DNA of 6,394 nucleotides, from assembly GCA_011049465.1 (NCBI GenBank), contig DSBP01000034.1:1-6394 (forward strand), given 5' to 3'. The notes under the pieces are model-generated. The model was not told where the DNA came from and ran no database searches. It saw only the letters and a program-made list of their open reading frames with translations. This document shows positions 1 to 5,769 of the stretch, one piece after another (the first letter of the stretch is position 1; every line of letters begins with the position of its first letter). The stretch is from a bacterium (GTDB lineage Bacteria; Oederibacteriota; PGYV01; DSBP01). The translations under genes were made by a program, and so were the position numbers.

Positions 1-866
1 ATGTAGGGCAGGGTGCCCAAGTACTGCCTGTTATACGGAATATCGGCCTTTCCGGTCACAAGTATGTCCCTCTGCGCGGTCTGGTCCCTTACAAAAGCCT
101 CAAAATTAAGTATCGCATGGGGCATAAAGGCAAAAAAGGCCGCGAACGCGGATAAACCCGACCAGGCAAGGTTCATCCATGACTTGTAACGTTTTTCGGA
201 AGCAGCGGCGGTCTTTCCGTTTATCGAGAAGAAATTAAGCAGATGAGCGGCCGCGATGGCAAAACCCACGGGTATTGCTGCTGATTTGGACGCAAGCGCA
301 GCCGCGTAAAAGACCCCCGCGAGTATGTAATCAATCATTTCCCCTTTTTTATAAATCCTTACGGAAAAATAGACCGTGCCCGCGGCAAAAAAGGTCACAA
401 AAGTATCAACTGTAAAAAAATGCGCGGCGTGTATGTGCAGCGCCGTAAAGGCAAGCATAAGCGAGGCGAGCATCGCGACAGCCGGCTTAAAGAGCAGCAT
501 ACATATAAGGAAAACAAAAACTATGGTTCCCGCGTCAAAGATACCCGATATGGCTCTTGCCCCTCCTATCAGCGCCTTTCCTCTGTCAATATTTTTCATT
601 CCGTTGATAAAGTCCTTGTAGAAAGATAATATATACAGGGGAAGCGAGCCGTACTGCATGCCTATCGGCCTGTCAGGATACGAGAGCTGCGGCACAGCCT
701 GGCCCACTATCCACCTCTCGTCAGGGTGAAACTGCCTGTCGTGATACCAGTCGGGCTGATAGAGCCTCAGTATCAGGCCCGCCAGCAGTATGAGCGCGAA
801 TATAAGAAACAGCCCTTTTTTACTCCCCTTTGTCTCCTTCTTTTTACTGACAGGTTTTTTCCCCAT
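1..866 (-). CDS. GT-C membrane glycosyltransferase (GT39/ArnT-like), C-terminus outside window
   Basis: This is the N-terminal 288 residues of a polytopic membrane protein that continues past the left edge. A lysine-rich cytoplasmic start (about residues 1-17) is followed by a first transmembrane helix (about 18-36). Next comes a hydrophilic loop with the acidic motif HPDE at residues 47-50, placed where GT-C enzymes of the dolichyl-phosphate-mannose mannosyltransferase/ArnT superfamily carry their catalytic Asp. Further hydrophobic segments lie near 107-126, 128-146, 152-168, 180-212 and 233-250. Such enzymes transfer a sugar from a polyprenyl-phosphate donor to a lipid, glycan or protein on the outer face of the membrane; donor and acceptor cannot be told here. 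The ATG at 866 has AGGAGA about 5-6 bases upstream. The gene follows the cupin by 36 bases, so it is probably co-transcribed with pfp. A hypothetical PMT_2-type membrane protein is the cautious alternative name. Confidence 0.85.
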   Translation of the reverse strand, partial: MGKKPVSKKKETKGSKKGLFLIFALILLAGLILRLYQPDWYHDRQFHPDERWIVGQAVPQLSYPDRPIGMQYGSLPLYILSFYKDFINGMKNIDRGKALIGGARAISGIFDAGTIVFVFLICMLLFKPAVAMLASLMLAFTALHIHAAHFFTVDTFVTFFAAGTVYFSVRIYKKGEMIDYILAGVFYAAALASKSAAIPVGFAIAAAHLLNFFSINGKTAAASEKRYKSWMNLAWSGLSAFAAFFAFMPHAILNFEAFVRDQTAQRDILVTGKADIPYNRQYLGTLPY

Positions 867-902
867 GTTCTCTCCTTGCCTTGTTATTGCGCTCCAGCGC
901 GC

Positions 903-1169
903 TTATCCGAATTTATAATGCTTCTTTACGGCCTTGTGTATCGTCCACACGCATGACAAACCCGCGGGAAAAACCACAAAATCCCCCGCGCCGAAACTAA
1001 CCGTCTCAGAATCTGTCTTTACCGTCACCCGTCCTTCAAGAATGTAACAGGCCTCTTTTTCATCATAGTGCCAGTCAAACGTTGACTCTTCCTTTTCCCA
1101 TATGGGCCAGGACTTTACTCCCAGGCTCTCAAGCTTTTCAGCTGAAGGCTTTTCTATGGATATCTTCAT
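903..1169 (-). CDS. Small cupin protein (Cupin_3/DUF861 type)
   Basis: This 88-residue single-domain cupin starts at the ATG at 1169. That ATG overlaps the pfp stop codon as ATGA and has AAGGG upstream; an in-frame ATG 21 bases earlier lies inside pfp and is less likely. The barrel signatures are a degenerate motif 1 (HYDEKEACYILEG, residues 34-46) and motif 2 (GAGDFVVFPAGLSCVW, about 60-75), then a C-terminal KHYKF. The run FPAGLSCxW...KHY is typical of the DUF861 family, which includes plant RmlC-like cupins. The usual two-His metal-binding set is incomplete, as is common in this family, so catalysis is uncertain and a small-ligand binding or sensing role is possible. The overlap implies translation coupled to PPi-phosphofructokinase. 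No specific substrate can be named. Confidence 0.85.
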   Translation of the reverse strand: MKISIEKPSAEKLESLGVKSWPIWEKEESTFDWHYDEKEACYILEGRVTVKTDSETVSFGAGDFVVFPAGLSCVWTIHKAVKKHYKFG

Positions 1170-2875
1170 TTTTTGCACCCTTTTCTGCATTTTTTAACGC
1201 CGCTGTGCCTTTTCCCCTGCTCAAAGGCCAGCGTCTTTGTGGTCATATCCTTGACATCTTCGGGCCCGTAATACTGAATCGGCCCCGGAAAGACGTAGGA
1301 TTCGGACAGAGCCCAGCCTTCCCTCATCTTCACGAACTGCTTAAAGGGTTTTCCGTCAAGGCCAACAAGCGCCTTTTGAATTACCGGCTTTTCCTTTCCC
1401 TTTCTTCTCTCTATGTTCATCATCATTGTAAGCGGTATACCGCCCGCGAGCCACTTCACAGGCTTGTCGGCAAGGTTTCTTACCGAAGATATGTAGCCGG
1501 TCATTTTGTTGAGCGCAAGCATTACGGCGTTATACCCGAGCGCGTAACAGTAGTTTGAGTCAAAATTCGACGGCGCTCCGCAGCGGCCCTCATAGCCGAA
1601 GAAATGCGTGATAGCGGAGAATTTCCCCGTGTACGCGCCTTCCTTTTTCATCTCAGCGAGCCTCTTTGAGAGCATGTCAACAAGAAGTTTTTCCGTCTCT
1701 ATCTGGGATACCTGAACGTTTCCGTGCGGGTCGCGGTCAAGCATAAGCTGGGATTCTATTCCGTCAGGGAGCGATTCCATAAGCTTTGAGAGCGCCGGCT
1801 CAAGCGCCTTGTAAACAAAATTTTTCTTGTCCACAACGCTCTTCATCGCGTTAAGTTCATTTTCGTTATCCGCTATGACGTCATTCAAGGCGCTTATCAG
1901 CCTGTTCATCTCAGGTATGAACTCTATGAGCCCCTCCGGCACAAGGACAACGCCGAAGTTCTTGCCCATATCCGCGCGCTTCGCTATTACCGCCGCTATT
2001 GAGTCAACAACCTGCGCCAGCGTCAGGTTTTTTTGCTTCACTTCCTCGCCTATCAGGACAATATTGGGCTGGGTCTTGAAACCTGCCTCAAGCGTAATGT
2101 GCGAGGCGCTGCGGCCCATGAGCCTGATGAAGTGCCAGTATTTTCTGGCGGAGTTGACATCCCTGCATATGTTTCCCACAAGCTCGGAATAAATTTTAGT
2201 AGCCGTGTCAAACCCGAAAGAGGTCTCTATCTGCGCGTTTTTCAGGTCGCCGTCTATTGTCTTTGGCACGCCTATTACGCTTATGCCCGTGCCTTCATCA
2301 AGAAGGTATTCGGCCAGCAGCGCGGCGTTTGTATTTGAGTCGTCCCCTCCGACAACCACAAGCGCGTCTATCGCGTTTTCAACAAGCGTCTTTTTTGACA
2401 TTTTAAACTGCTCCGGCGTCTCTATCTTTGTCCTGCCCGACTGAATTATGTCAAACCCGCCCGTGTTCCTGTAGCAGTCAATAAGATGCGCTGTTATCTC
2501 TTTCCATTTGTTCTCCAGTATTCCGGATGGGCCGCCGAGAAAACCTATGAGCTTGTTCTTGGGGTTCGCCTTTTTCAGCCCGTCAAAGAGCCCTGCTATG
2601 ACATTATGCCCTCCCGGCGCCTGCCCGCCCGACAGTACAACAGCCACTTTCACCGGCCCTTTGTTAAAGCCGGGATTCTTTCCATTTGTAAAAACAACAA
2701 CCGGCTTGCCGTAGGTTTTGGGAAACATCTTTTTAACCGTATCACGGTCCGATATTGCCTCTGTTGCCCGCCCCATGCCGGGCTTAATCATGGCGGGTTT
2801 GAGCCTTAAAATAGCCGGAAGCTCCGGCTTGAATTTAAGCCTTGCCTGCTGAAGTTCCGATAAATGCCTTCCCAT
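1166..2875 (-). CDS. pfp: Pyrophosphate--fructose-6-phosphate 1-phosphotransferase (long form)
   Basis: This protein of 569 residues interconverts fructose 6-phosphate and fructose 1,6-bisphosphate using pyrophosphate instead of ATP (EC 2.7.1.90), a reversible step of glycolysis and gluconeogenesis in the cytoplasm. The motifs lie in family order: GGQAPGGHN (83-91) in the phosphate loop, GGDDSN (176-181), the catalytic PKTIDGD (204-210), MGRSASH (253-259) for sugar phosphate binding, and FFGYEGRCGAPSNFDS (425-440). The second Asp of GGDD and the Lys of PKTIDGD are the established markers of PPi rather than ATP use. Length and the N-terminal extension fit the long clade (plant beta subunit, spirochaetes, chlamydiae). 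The ATG at 2875 is preceded by AGGAGG at 2882-2887, 6 bases away, and by a strong promoter. The C-terminus ends in a short basic tail with two Cys. The gene heads an operon with the cupin and glycosyltransferase. Confidence 0.97.
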   Translation of the reverse strand: MGRHLSELQQARLKFKPELPAILRLKPAMIKPGMGRATEAISDRDTVKKMFPKTYGKPVVVFTNGKNPGFNKGPVKVAVVLSGGQAPGGHNVIAGLFDGLKKANPKNKLIGFLGGPSGILENKWKEITAHLIDCYRNTGGFDIIQSGRTKIETPEQFKMSKKTLVENAIDALVVVGGDDSNTNAALLAEYLLDEGTGISVIGVPKTIDGDLKNAQIETSFGFDTATKIYSELVGNICRDVNSARKYWHFIRLMGRSASHITLEAGFKTQPNIVLIGEEVKQKNLTLAQVVDSIAAVIAKRADMGKNFGVVLVPEGLIEFIPEMNRLISALNDVIADNENELNAMKSVVDKKNFVYKALEPALSKLMESLPDGIESQLMLDRDPHGNVQVSQIETEKLLVDMLSKRLAEMKKEGAYTGKFSAITHFFGYEGRCGAPSNFDSNYCYALGYNAVMLALNKMTGYISSVRNLADKPVKWLAGGIPLTMMMNIERRKGKEKPVIQKALVGLDGKPFKQFVKMREGWALSESYVFPGPIQYYGPEDVKDMTTKTLAFEQGKRHSGVKKCRKGCKK

Positions 2876-2901
2876 AGTATTCCTCCTGAAAATTAAAAAT
2901 A

Positions 2902-2920
2902 TACCGGCGCAAACCCGGTA
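2902..2920 (-). promoter_or_regulatory. Hairpin in the pfp leader
   Basis: The segments TACCGG and CCGGTA (2915-2920 and 2902-2907 on the plus strand) form a perfect 6-bp stem with a 7-base loop. It sits between the predicted transcription start near 2927 and the pfp ribosome binding site. The RNA after it is U-rich (UAUUUUUAAUUUU) before the AGGAGG. The shape is terminator-like but the stem is short, so it could be a weak attenuator, an mRNA stabiliser or chance. No ligand-binding riboswitch architecture is visible in so short a leader. Confidence 0.4.
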
Positions 2921-2933
2921 AATAAACTATTGT

Positions 2934-2961
2934 ATTATACGGAAAACCGGCGTAATTTCAA
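2934..2961 (-). promoter_or_regulatory. Sigma70-type promoter of the pfp operon
   Basis: Read on the minus strand, TTGAAA (2956-2961) is the -35 element and a perfect consensus TATAAT (2934-2939) is the -10, separated by 16 bp. The start site would fall near 2927, giving a leader of about 50 bases before pfp. The -10 lies in a near-symmetrical GTATAATAC, so the plus strand also shows a TATTAT that could serve as a -10 for divergent transcription, although no good plus-strand -35 is visible. Confidence 0.8.
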
Positions 2962-2973
2962 GATAAAGTTAGC

Positions 2974-3290
2974 GGGGGAAGTAACCCCTCAGAAGGTGAT
3001 TTGTGACTTTTACAGCGGCCCGCCTTACCTGAGGTGGGCCGGGGCAGGCAGCGGAGAAATTTCGCCGATTTACATCGGCGGCGAGCCTGTTCACCTGTTG
3101 ACTCGTGAATATACGCGATTAGGCTTGCGCGGGTTTTAGGGCGGCAACTTTTATGCAGGGCACAGGTGTTTGGGATAAAGCTGATTAGCGCGCAACGCAG
3201 ACGCGCCCTGGGTTCTCGACGAAATTTTCCGCTACCAGCCCCGTCCTGCGATAGTTTGCGTCGAGGCAATGGCTGTTTAGCAACCTGCAA
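2974..3290 (+). ncRNA. Candidate structured RNA with pseudoknot, unknown family
   Basis: No convincing reading frame covers this GC-rich stretch, but it is dense in complementary segments. The main helix pairs 3041-3062 with 3222-3242 (19 Watson-Crick pairs, two mismatches, one bulged G). A crossing helix pairs 3215-3221 with 3259-3265 (7 pairs, plus a U-G at 3214/3266), making a pseudoknot. Other stems are 2974-2978/2985-2989, 3017-3025/3032-3040, 3063-3069/3074-3080 (UUAC loop), 3081-3088/3121-3128, 3138-3143/3204-3209, and a short closing stem 3012-3016/3272-3276. Loop bases 3092-3098 can also pair with 3162-3168, a possible second pseudoknot. Several helices abut exactly and could stack. 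Imperfect pairs such as 3022/3035, 3083/3126 and 2974/2989 are G-U on the plus strand but A-C on the minus strand, so I assign plus. Signature sequences of tmRNA, RNase P, SRP RNA and group I introns were not found. The exact ends are uncertain. Confidence 0.6.
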
Positions 3291-3300
3291 AAAACAAAAC

Positions 3301-3553
3301 TAAAAATCATAAGTAACAAGTTGTCTTTGTAGAAACCAAGGTTCCTTTCTTATCGAAGCGTCTTGTCCGCCATCGTAACTGAGGAGGTACCGGGGGAACG
3401 CATTTCAAATTTACAATTCACAATTGCAAAGTTTGAATCAAACCCGTTGAACATTTGGCGGTTTTTAACTTGTAAACCTAAATTCAAATTTAAAATCGTC
3501 CCTACCCTCCGATTTCACGCAACCAAACCCCCCTCTCAACTGTCTAATCTTAT
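3301..3553. other. AT-rich non-coding stretch with short repeats
   Basis: No convincing gene is seen here; the possible frames have unstructured composition and lack start signals. The section about 3400-3500 is AT-rich and carries the direct repeat TTCAAATTTA at 3404-3413 and 3483-3492. It also has dyads: CAATT/AATTG at 3414-3426 and GTTTGA/TCAAAC at 3431-3443. AACCAAGGTT near 3334-3343 is a perfect palindrome. An AGGAGG near 3382-3388 is not followed by a usable start codon. The right end is rich in C. It may hold a promoter or a decayed element; neither can be shown. Confidence 0.5.
3431..3443. repeat. 13-bp perfect dyad, operator-like
   Basis: GTTTGA and TCAAAC face each other around a single central A. 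The one-base centre makes an RNA hairpin unlikely, whereas a dimeric DNA-binding protein would suit it. It lies in AT-rich DNA about 200 bases before a doubtful plus-strand reading frame. No second copy was noticed in the window, so chance remains possible. Confidence 0.3.
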
Positions 3554-3643
3554 ATGAAAAAGAGGCATACTGACAGCTTAAAAGAGGCAGAGAAACTCCC
3601 CGTAAAAACGCTTCAAAATAAGGGGAAAAAGGAGCCGGCAGCC

Positions 3644-3847
3644 ATGAAGGCAAAGATACGGATTTTCAGGAGCAGCGTAAGCGATGTGCGAAGGTTTTTA
3701 ACGCCCGCCAATATGCGTTCATGGGATAGGTACGGCCCGTATAAAGAAAAATCTTCTGATGTCCGCATGGAGGGCAGGAACCCTCTTCGTTATTCCCCTG
3801 CCCATAATTACATCACCCAGGCGGTTATATATATTTCACTGAATTAA
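3644..3847 (+). CDS. Doubtful small hypothetical protein, 67 aa
   Basis: This is a 67-residue frame from the ATG at 3644, with AAGGAG 9 bases upstream at 3629-3634. The frame stays open back to an ATG at 3554 (97 residues, lysine-rich N-terminus), but that start has no ribosome binding site. The product is basic, with no membrane segment, signal peptide or family motif that I recognise. Its Arg codons are mixed (CGG, CGA, CGT, CGC, AGG), whereas the neighbouring genes strongly prefer AGG, which argues against it. A 51-residue minus-strand frame (3613-3768) with a hydrophobic C-terminus overlaps it but lacks a ribosome binding site. Either frame, or neither, may be real. It would be convergent with the sugar operon, whose last gene ends 27 bases further on. 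Confidence 0.25.
   Translation: MKAKIRIFRSSVSDVRRFLTPANMRSWDRYGPYKEKSSDVRMEGRNPLRYSPAHNYITQAVIYISLN
3770..3803. repeat. Competing inverted repeats GGGCAGG/CCTGCCC and GAGGG/CCCTC
   Basis: GGGCAGG (3772-3778) is perfectly complementary to CCTGCCC (3797-3803), giving a 7-bp stem with an 18-base loop. The same left arm can instead form GAGGG/CCCTC (3770-3774 with 3781-3785) with a 6-base loop. The two are mutually exclusive. Neither is followed by a T-run on either strand, so this is not a standard intrinsic terminator. It lies downstream of the sugar operon, where a 3' processing or stability element would be reasonable. Confidence 0.35.
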
Positions 3848-3874
3848 AACCGGCCTTGCGGCATTTCAGGCGTA

Positions 3875-4903
3875 TTACAGCCCCTTAAAAAGCCCCTTGT
3901 TTTGCTTCACCCATTCATACAGCTTTTTAACGCCCTCAACCGGCCTTGTCTTCGGTTCCCAGCCCAGCACCCTTTTTGCCTTCTTGATATCACAGACAAA
4001 CACGGGCTGGTCGCCCGGCCTCCAGCCGGAAAATTTAAGCGGTATCTTCTTTCCGAAAAATTTCTCAAGAAACGCGATAAGTTCGAGAAGCGACATTGTG
4101 TTTTTCGCGCCGCCGCCTATATTAAACGCCATTCCGCTCACTTTTTTTATGTTTTTCAGCGCCGCGGCGTAGGCGTCTGTCAGGTCATCGATAAAAAGAA
4201 CGTCGCGCACCTGCATTCCGTCGCCGTAAATGGTAATTGGCTTGTTAAGCGCGGCCGCTATGGTAAACCACGCGACCCAGCCCTGGTCCTCTATGCCGAA
4301 CTGGCGGTAGCCGTAAATGCACGACTGCCTGAATACCACTGTCCTCATTCCGTATATCCTGGCGTAATCTATCACATACTGGTCAGCCGCGCCCTTGGAA
4401 CAACCGTAAGGCGAGTGAAAATCAAGTATCCGCTCTTCCGTTATTCCCGACGGATAATCCCTGTAGGCGTATTTTTTGCCTTTTTTGACTATCTTTATAT
4501 CCGTCATGCCGCCGTAAACCTTGTTTGTGGATGAGTATACAACAACCGGGTTCGTCTTTGACTCCCTTACGGCCTCAAGCAGGTTAAAAGTGCCGAGCGC
4601 GTTGATGTCAAAATCCTCTCTTGGATCGGTTACCGATGTTGTCACAGCCACCTGCGCAGCCAGATGAAATACCGCGTCAAACTTCTTTTCTTTTATAAAA
4701 ACATTTTTTATCTCGGAATACCTTCTTATGTCCCCTTTTATGAATTTCAGCCCCTTATAATTATCCTGCAGCCACTTCAGGTTCCATTTTGTGCCCCGCC
4801 TTGACAGGTTGTCAAATACATAGACCCTGTGCCCTTCCTTTAAAAACCGCGCGGCTGTATTTGCGCCTATAAAACCCGCGCCGCCCGTAATGAGTATTCT
4901 CAC
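3875..4903 (-). CDS. rfbE: NAD-dependent sugar epimerase, CDP-paratose 2-epimerase family
   Basis: This 342-residue extended SDR enzyme closely resembles CDP-paratose 2-epimerase (RfbE/Tyv, EC 5.1.3.10), which converts CDP-paratose to CDP-tyvelose by transient oxidation at C2. The Rossmann fold starts with GGAGFIG (7-13); Asp31 would bind the adenine ribose. The family-typical NLSRRGTKWNLKWL (32-45) and SSTNKVYGG (124-132) follow. The active-site YGCSK is at 166-170 (Tyr166, Lys170). FRQSCIYGYRQFG (191-203), EDQGWVAWF (205-213) and RDVLFIDDL (233-241) are also characteristic. The start is GTG at 4903, with AGGAGG at 4912-4917, 8 bases before it; it lies 16 bases after rmlD, so it is the third gene of the operon. 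Other tyvelose-pathway genes are not visible, so the true substrate may be another nucleotide sugar. The family is secure, the substrate less so. Confidence 0.85.
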   Translation of the reverse strand: MRILITGGAGFIGANTAARFLKEGHRVYVFDNLSRRGTKWNLKWLQDNYKGLKFIKGDIRRYSEIKNVFIKEKKFDAVFHLAAQVAVTTSVTDPREDFDINALGTFNLLEAVRESKTNPVVVYSSTNKVYGGMTDIKIVKKGKKYAYRDYPSGITEERILDFHSPYGCSKGAADQYVIDYARIYGMRTVVFRQSCIYGYRQFGIEDQGWVAWFTIAAALNKPITIYGDGMQVRDVLFIDDLTDAYAAALKNIKKVSGMAFNIGGGAKNTMSLLELIAFLEKFFGKKIPLKFSGWRPGDQPVFVCDIKKAKRVLGWEPKTRPVEGVKKLYEWVKQNKGLFKGL

Positions 4904-4919
4904 AAGAAAAACCTCCTGT

Positions 4920-5768
4920 TTATTTGTTCAGCTTGTATCTCATGTACCTCTTGAGAGCATCGCGCCAGCCCGCCATCTCATCCTTGTCTATCAGGCCGAG
5001 ATGATGGTTTTTGAGCGCGGAAAAGGCCGGCCGCTTCGCGAGCCTGAGCCACTGGCTCTGGTTTACAACTTTGACCGGGCCTTTTTTGTTGGTTATCTTC
5101 ATTATCTCCTCAACAAGCTGCACGCGCGAGCAGTAGCCCTTGTTGCAGGAATGAAATGTGCCCGCCTCTTCGGATACAGCCAGCTTTGATATCATTGAAG
5201 CCGCGTCAGCAGCGTAAGTCGGGGATGATACCATATCCTTTACCGCTATTATCTCGCTGCCTTTTACCAGCGAATCAGCCACATAATCCACAAAATGAGA
5301 GCGTTTCGTCCCAAAGAGCCACGCCACCCTTATAATACAGTAATCATTGCAGATACTCTTTACAAAATCCTCTCCCAGCAGCTTGCTTTTCCCGTAAATA
5401 TTTACCGGATTTGGCGCGTCAAATTCCGTATAGGGGCTTCCCTTTTCTCCGTCAAATACATAATCAGTGCTGATATGCACCAGCTTTGCCTTAAACTTCC
5501 GGCAGGCAATTGCCGCGTTTTTAGGCCCTATGGCATTGACCCTGTAGGCATTGTCAGGTTCTGCCTCGCATTTGTCCACGTCTGTAATCGCCGCGCTGTT
5601 GATTATCACCTGCGGCTTGTGCGCTGCCGCTGTTTTTATTACACAGTCAAGGCCTGTGATGTCTGTTTCCTGGCTTCCGTGAACAATGACATCATGGCCG
5701 GCCTTTTCCATAATGGCGGCTATGTCTGTCCCCAGCATGCCGGTCCCGCCCAAAATAAGAACTTTCAT
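4920..5768 (-). CDS. rfbD: dTDP-4-dehydrorhamnose reductase
   Basis: This 282-residue protein is RmlD/RfbD (EC 1.1.1.133), which reduces dTDP-4-dehydro-L-rhamnose to dTDP-L-rhamnose, the last step of rhamnose donor synthesis in the cytoplasm. The diagnostic motifs are all present: nucleotide-binding GGTGMLG (7-13), NSAAITDVDKCE (57-68), HISTDYVFDG (98-107), the catalytic YGKSK (125-129, Tyr125 and Lys129), RVAWLFG (147-153) and the C-terminal RPAFSALKN. Length is normal for the family and the protein looks intact. The ATG at 5768 lies one base after the rfbB stop and has AGGAGG at 5776-5781, 7 bases away, inside the end of rfbB. This arrangement implies translational coupling. The paralogous SDR reductases for other dTDP-deoxysugars are the main alternative. 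Confidence 0.93.
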   Translation of the reverse strand: MKVLILGGTGMLGTDIAAIMEKAGHDVIVHGSQETDITGLDCVIKTAAAHKPQVIINSAAITDVDKCEAEPDNAYRVNAIGPKNAAIACRKFKAKLVHISTDYVFDGEKGSPYTEFDAPNPVNIYGKSKLLGEDFVKSICNDYCIIRVAWLFGTKRSHFVDYVADSLVKGSEIIAVKDMVSSPTYAADAASMISKLAVSEEAGTFHSCNKGYCSRVQLVEEIMKITNKKGPVKVVNQSQWLRLAKRPAFSALKNHHLGLIDKDEMAGWRDALKRYMRYKLNK

Positions 5769-5769
5769 G

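Noticed and set aside
376..629. Plus-strand frames across the glycosyltransferase gene, and similar ones opposite pfp, rfbD and the epimerase
   Set aside because: They are antisense shadows of minus-strand genes with clear domains, and they show no family motifs of their own.
889..902. GCGCT/AGCGC dyad between the cupin and glycosyltransferase genes
   Set aside because: A two-base centre and only 5 bp per arm, with no T-run; probably chance in a short GC-rich gap.
3041..3242. MITE with 22-bp terminal inverted repeats
   Set aside because: No target-site duplication is visible beside 3041 and 3242. The nested stems, crossing helix and G-U bias fit an RNA better, though a mobile origin is not excluded.
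3041..3265. Group I intron
   Set aside because: The order of the crossing helices resembles P3/P7, but the conserved P7 core bases, a P8 hairpin between 3243 and 3258, and splice-site features are missing. There is also no interrupted gene or RNA around it.
2958..3290. Minus-strand 110-residue open frame across the structured region
   Set aside because: It is Arg/Cys/Pro-rich with no family resemblance, and it runs over the pfp promoter. The dense base-pairing with plus-strand wobbles explains the sequence better as RNA.
2962..3300. Housekeeping RNA such as RNase P, tmRNA, SRP RNA or 6S RNA
   Set aside because: I looked for the RNase P P4 strings (GAGGAAAGUCC, ACAGAA), the tmRNA tRNA-like ends and tag start, and the SRP GGAAGGAAGC loop; none is present on either strand.
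3363..3557. Plus-strand TTG-started frame of 64 residues
   Set aside because: The AGGAGG lies inside the frame rather than before it, the composition follows the AT-rich and C-rich non-coding background, and nothing resembles a protein family.
3840..3874. Intrinsic terminator after the epimerase gene on the minus strand
   Set aside because: GCC-GCAA-GGC followed by CGGTTTTAATT gives only a 3-4 bp stem, too weak to call. No better hairpin with a T-run was found before 3770.
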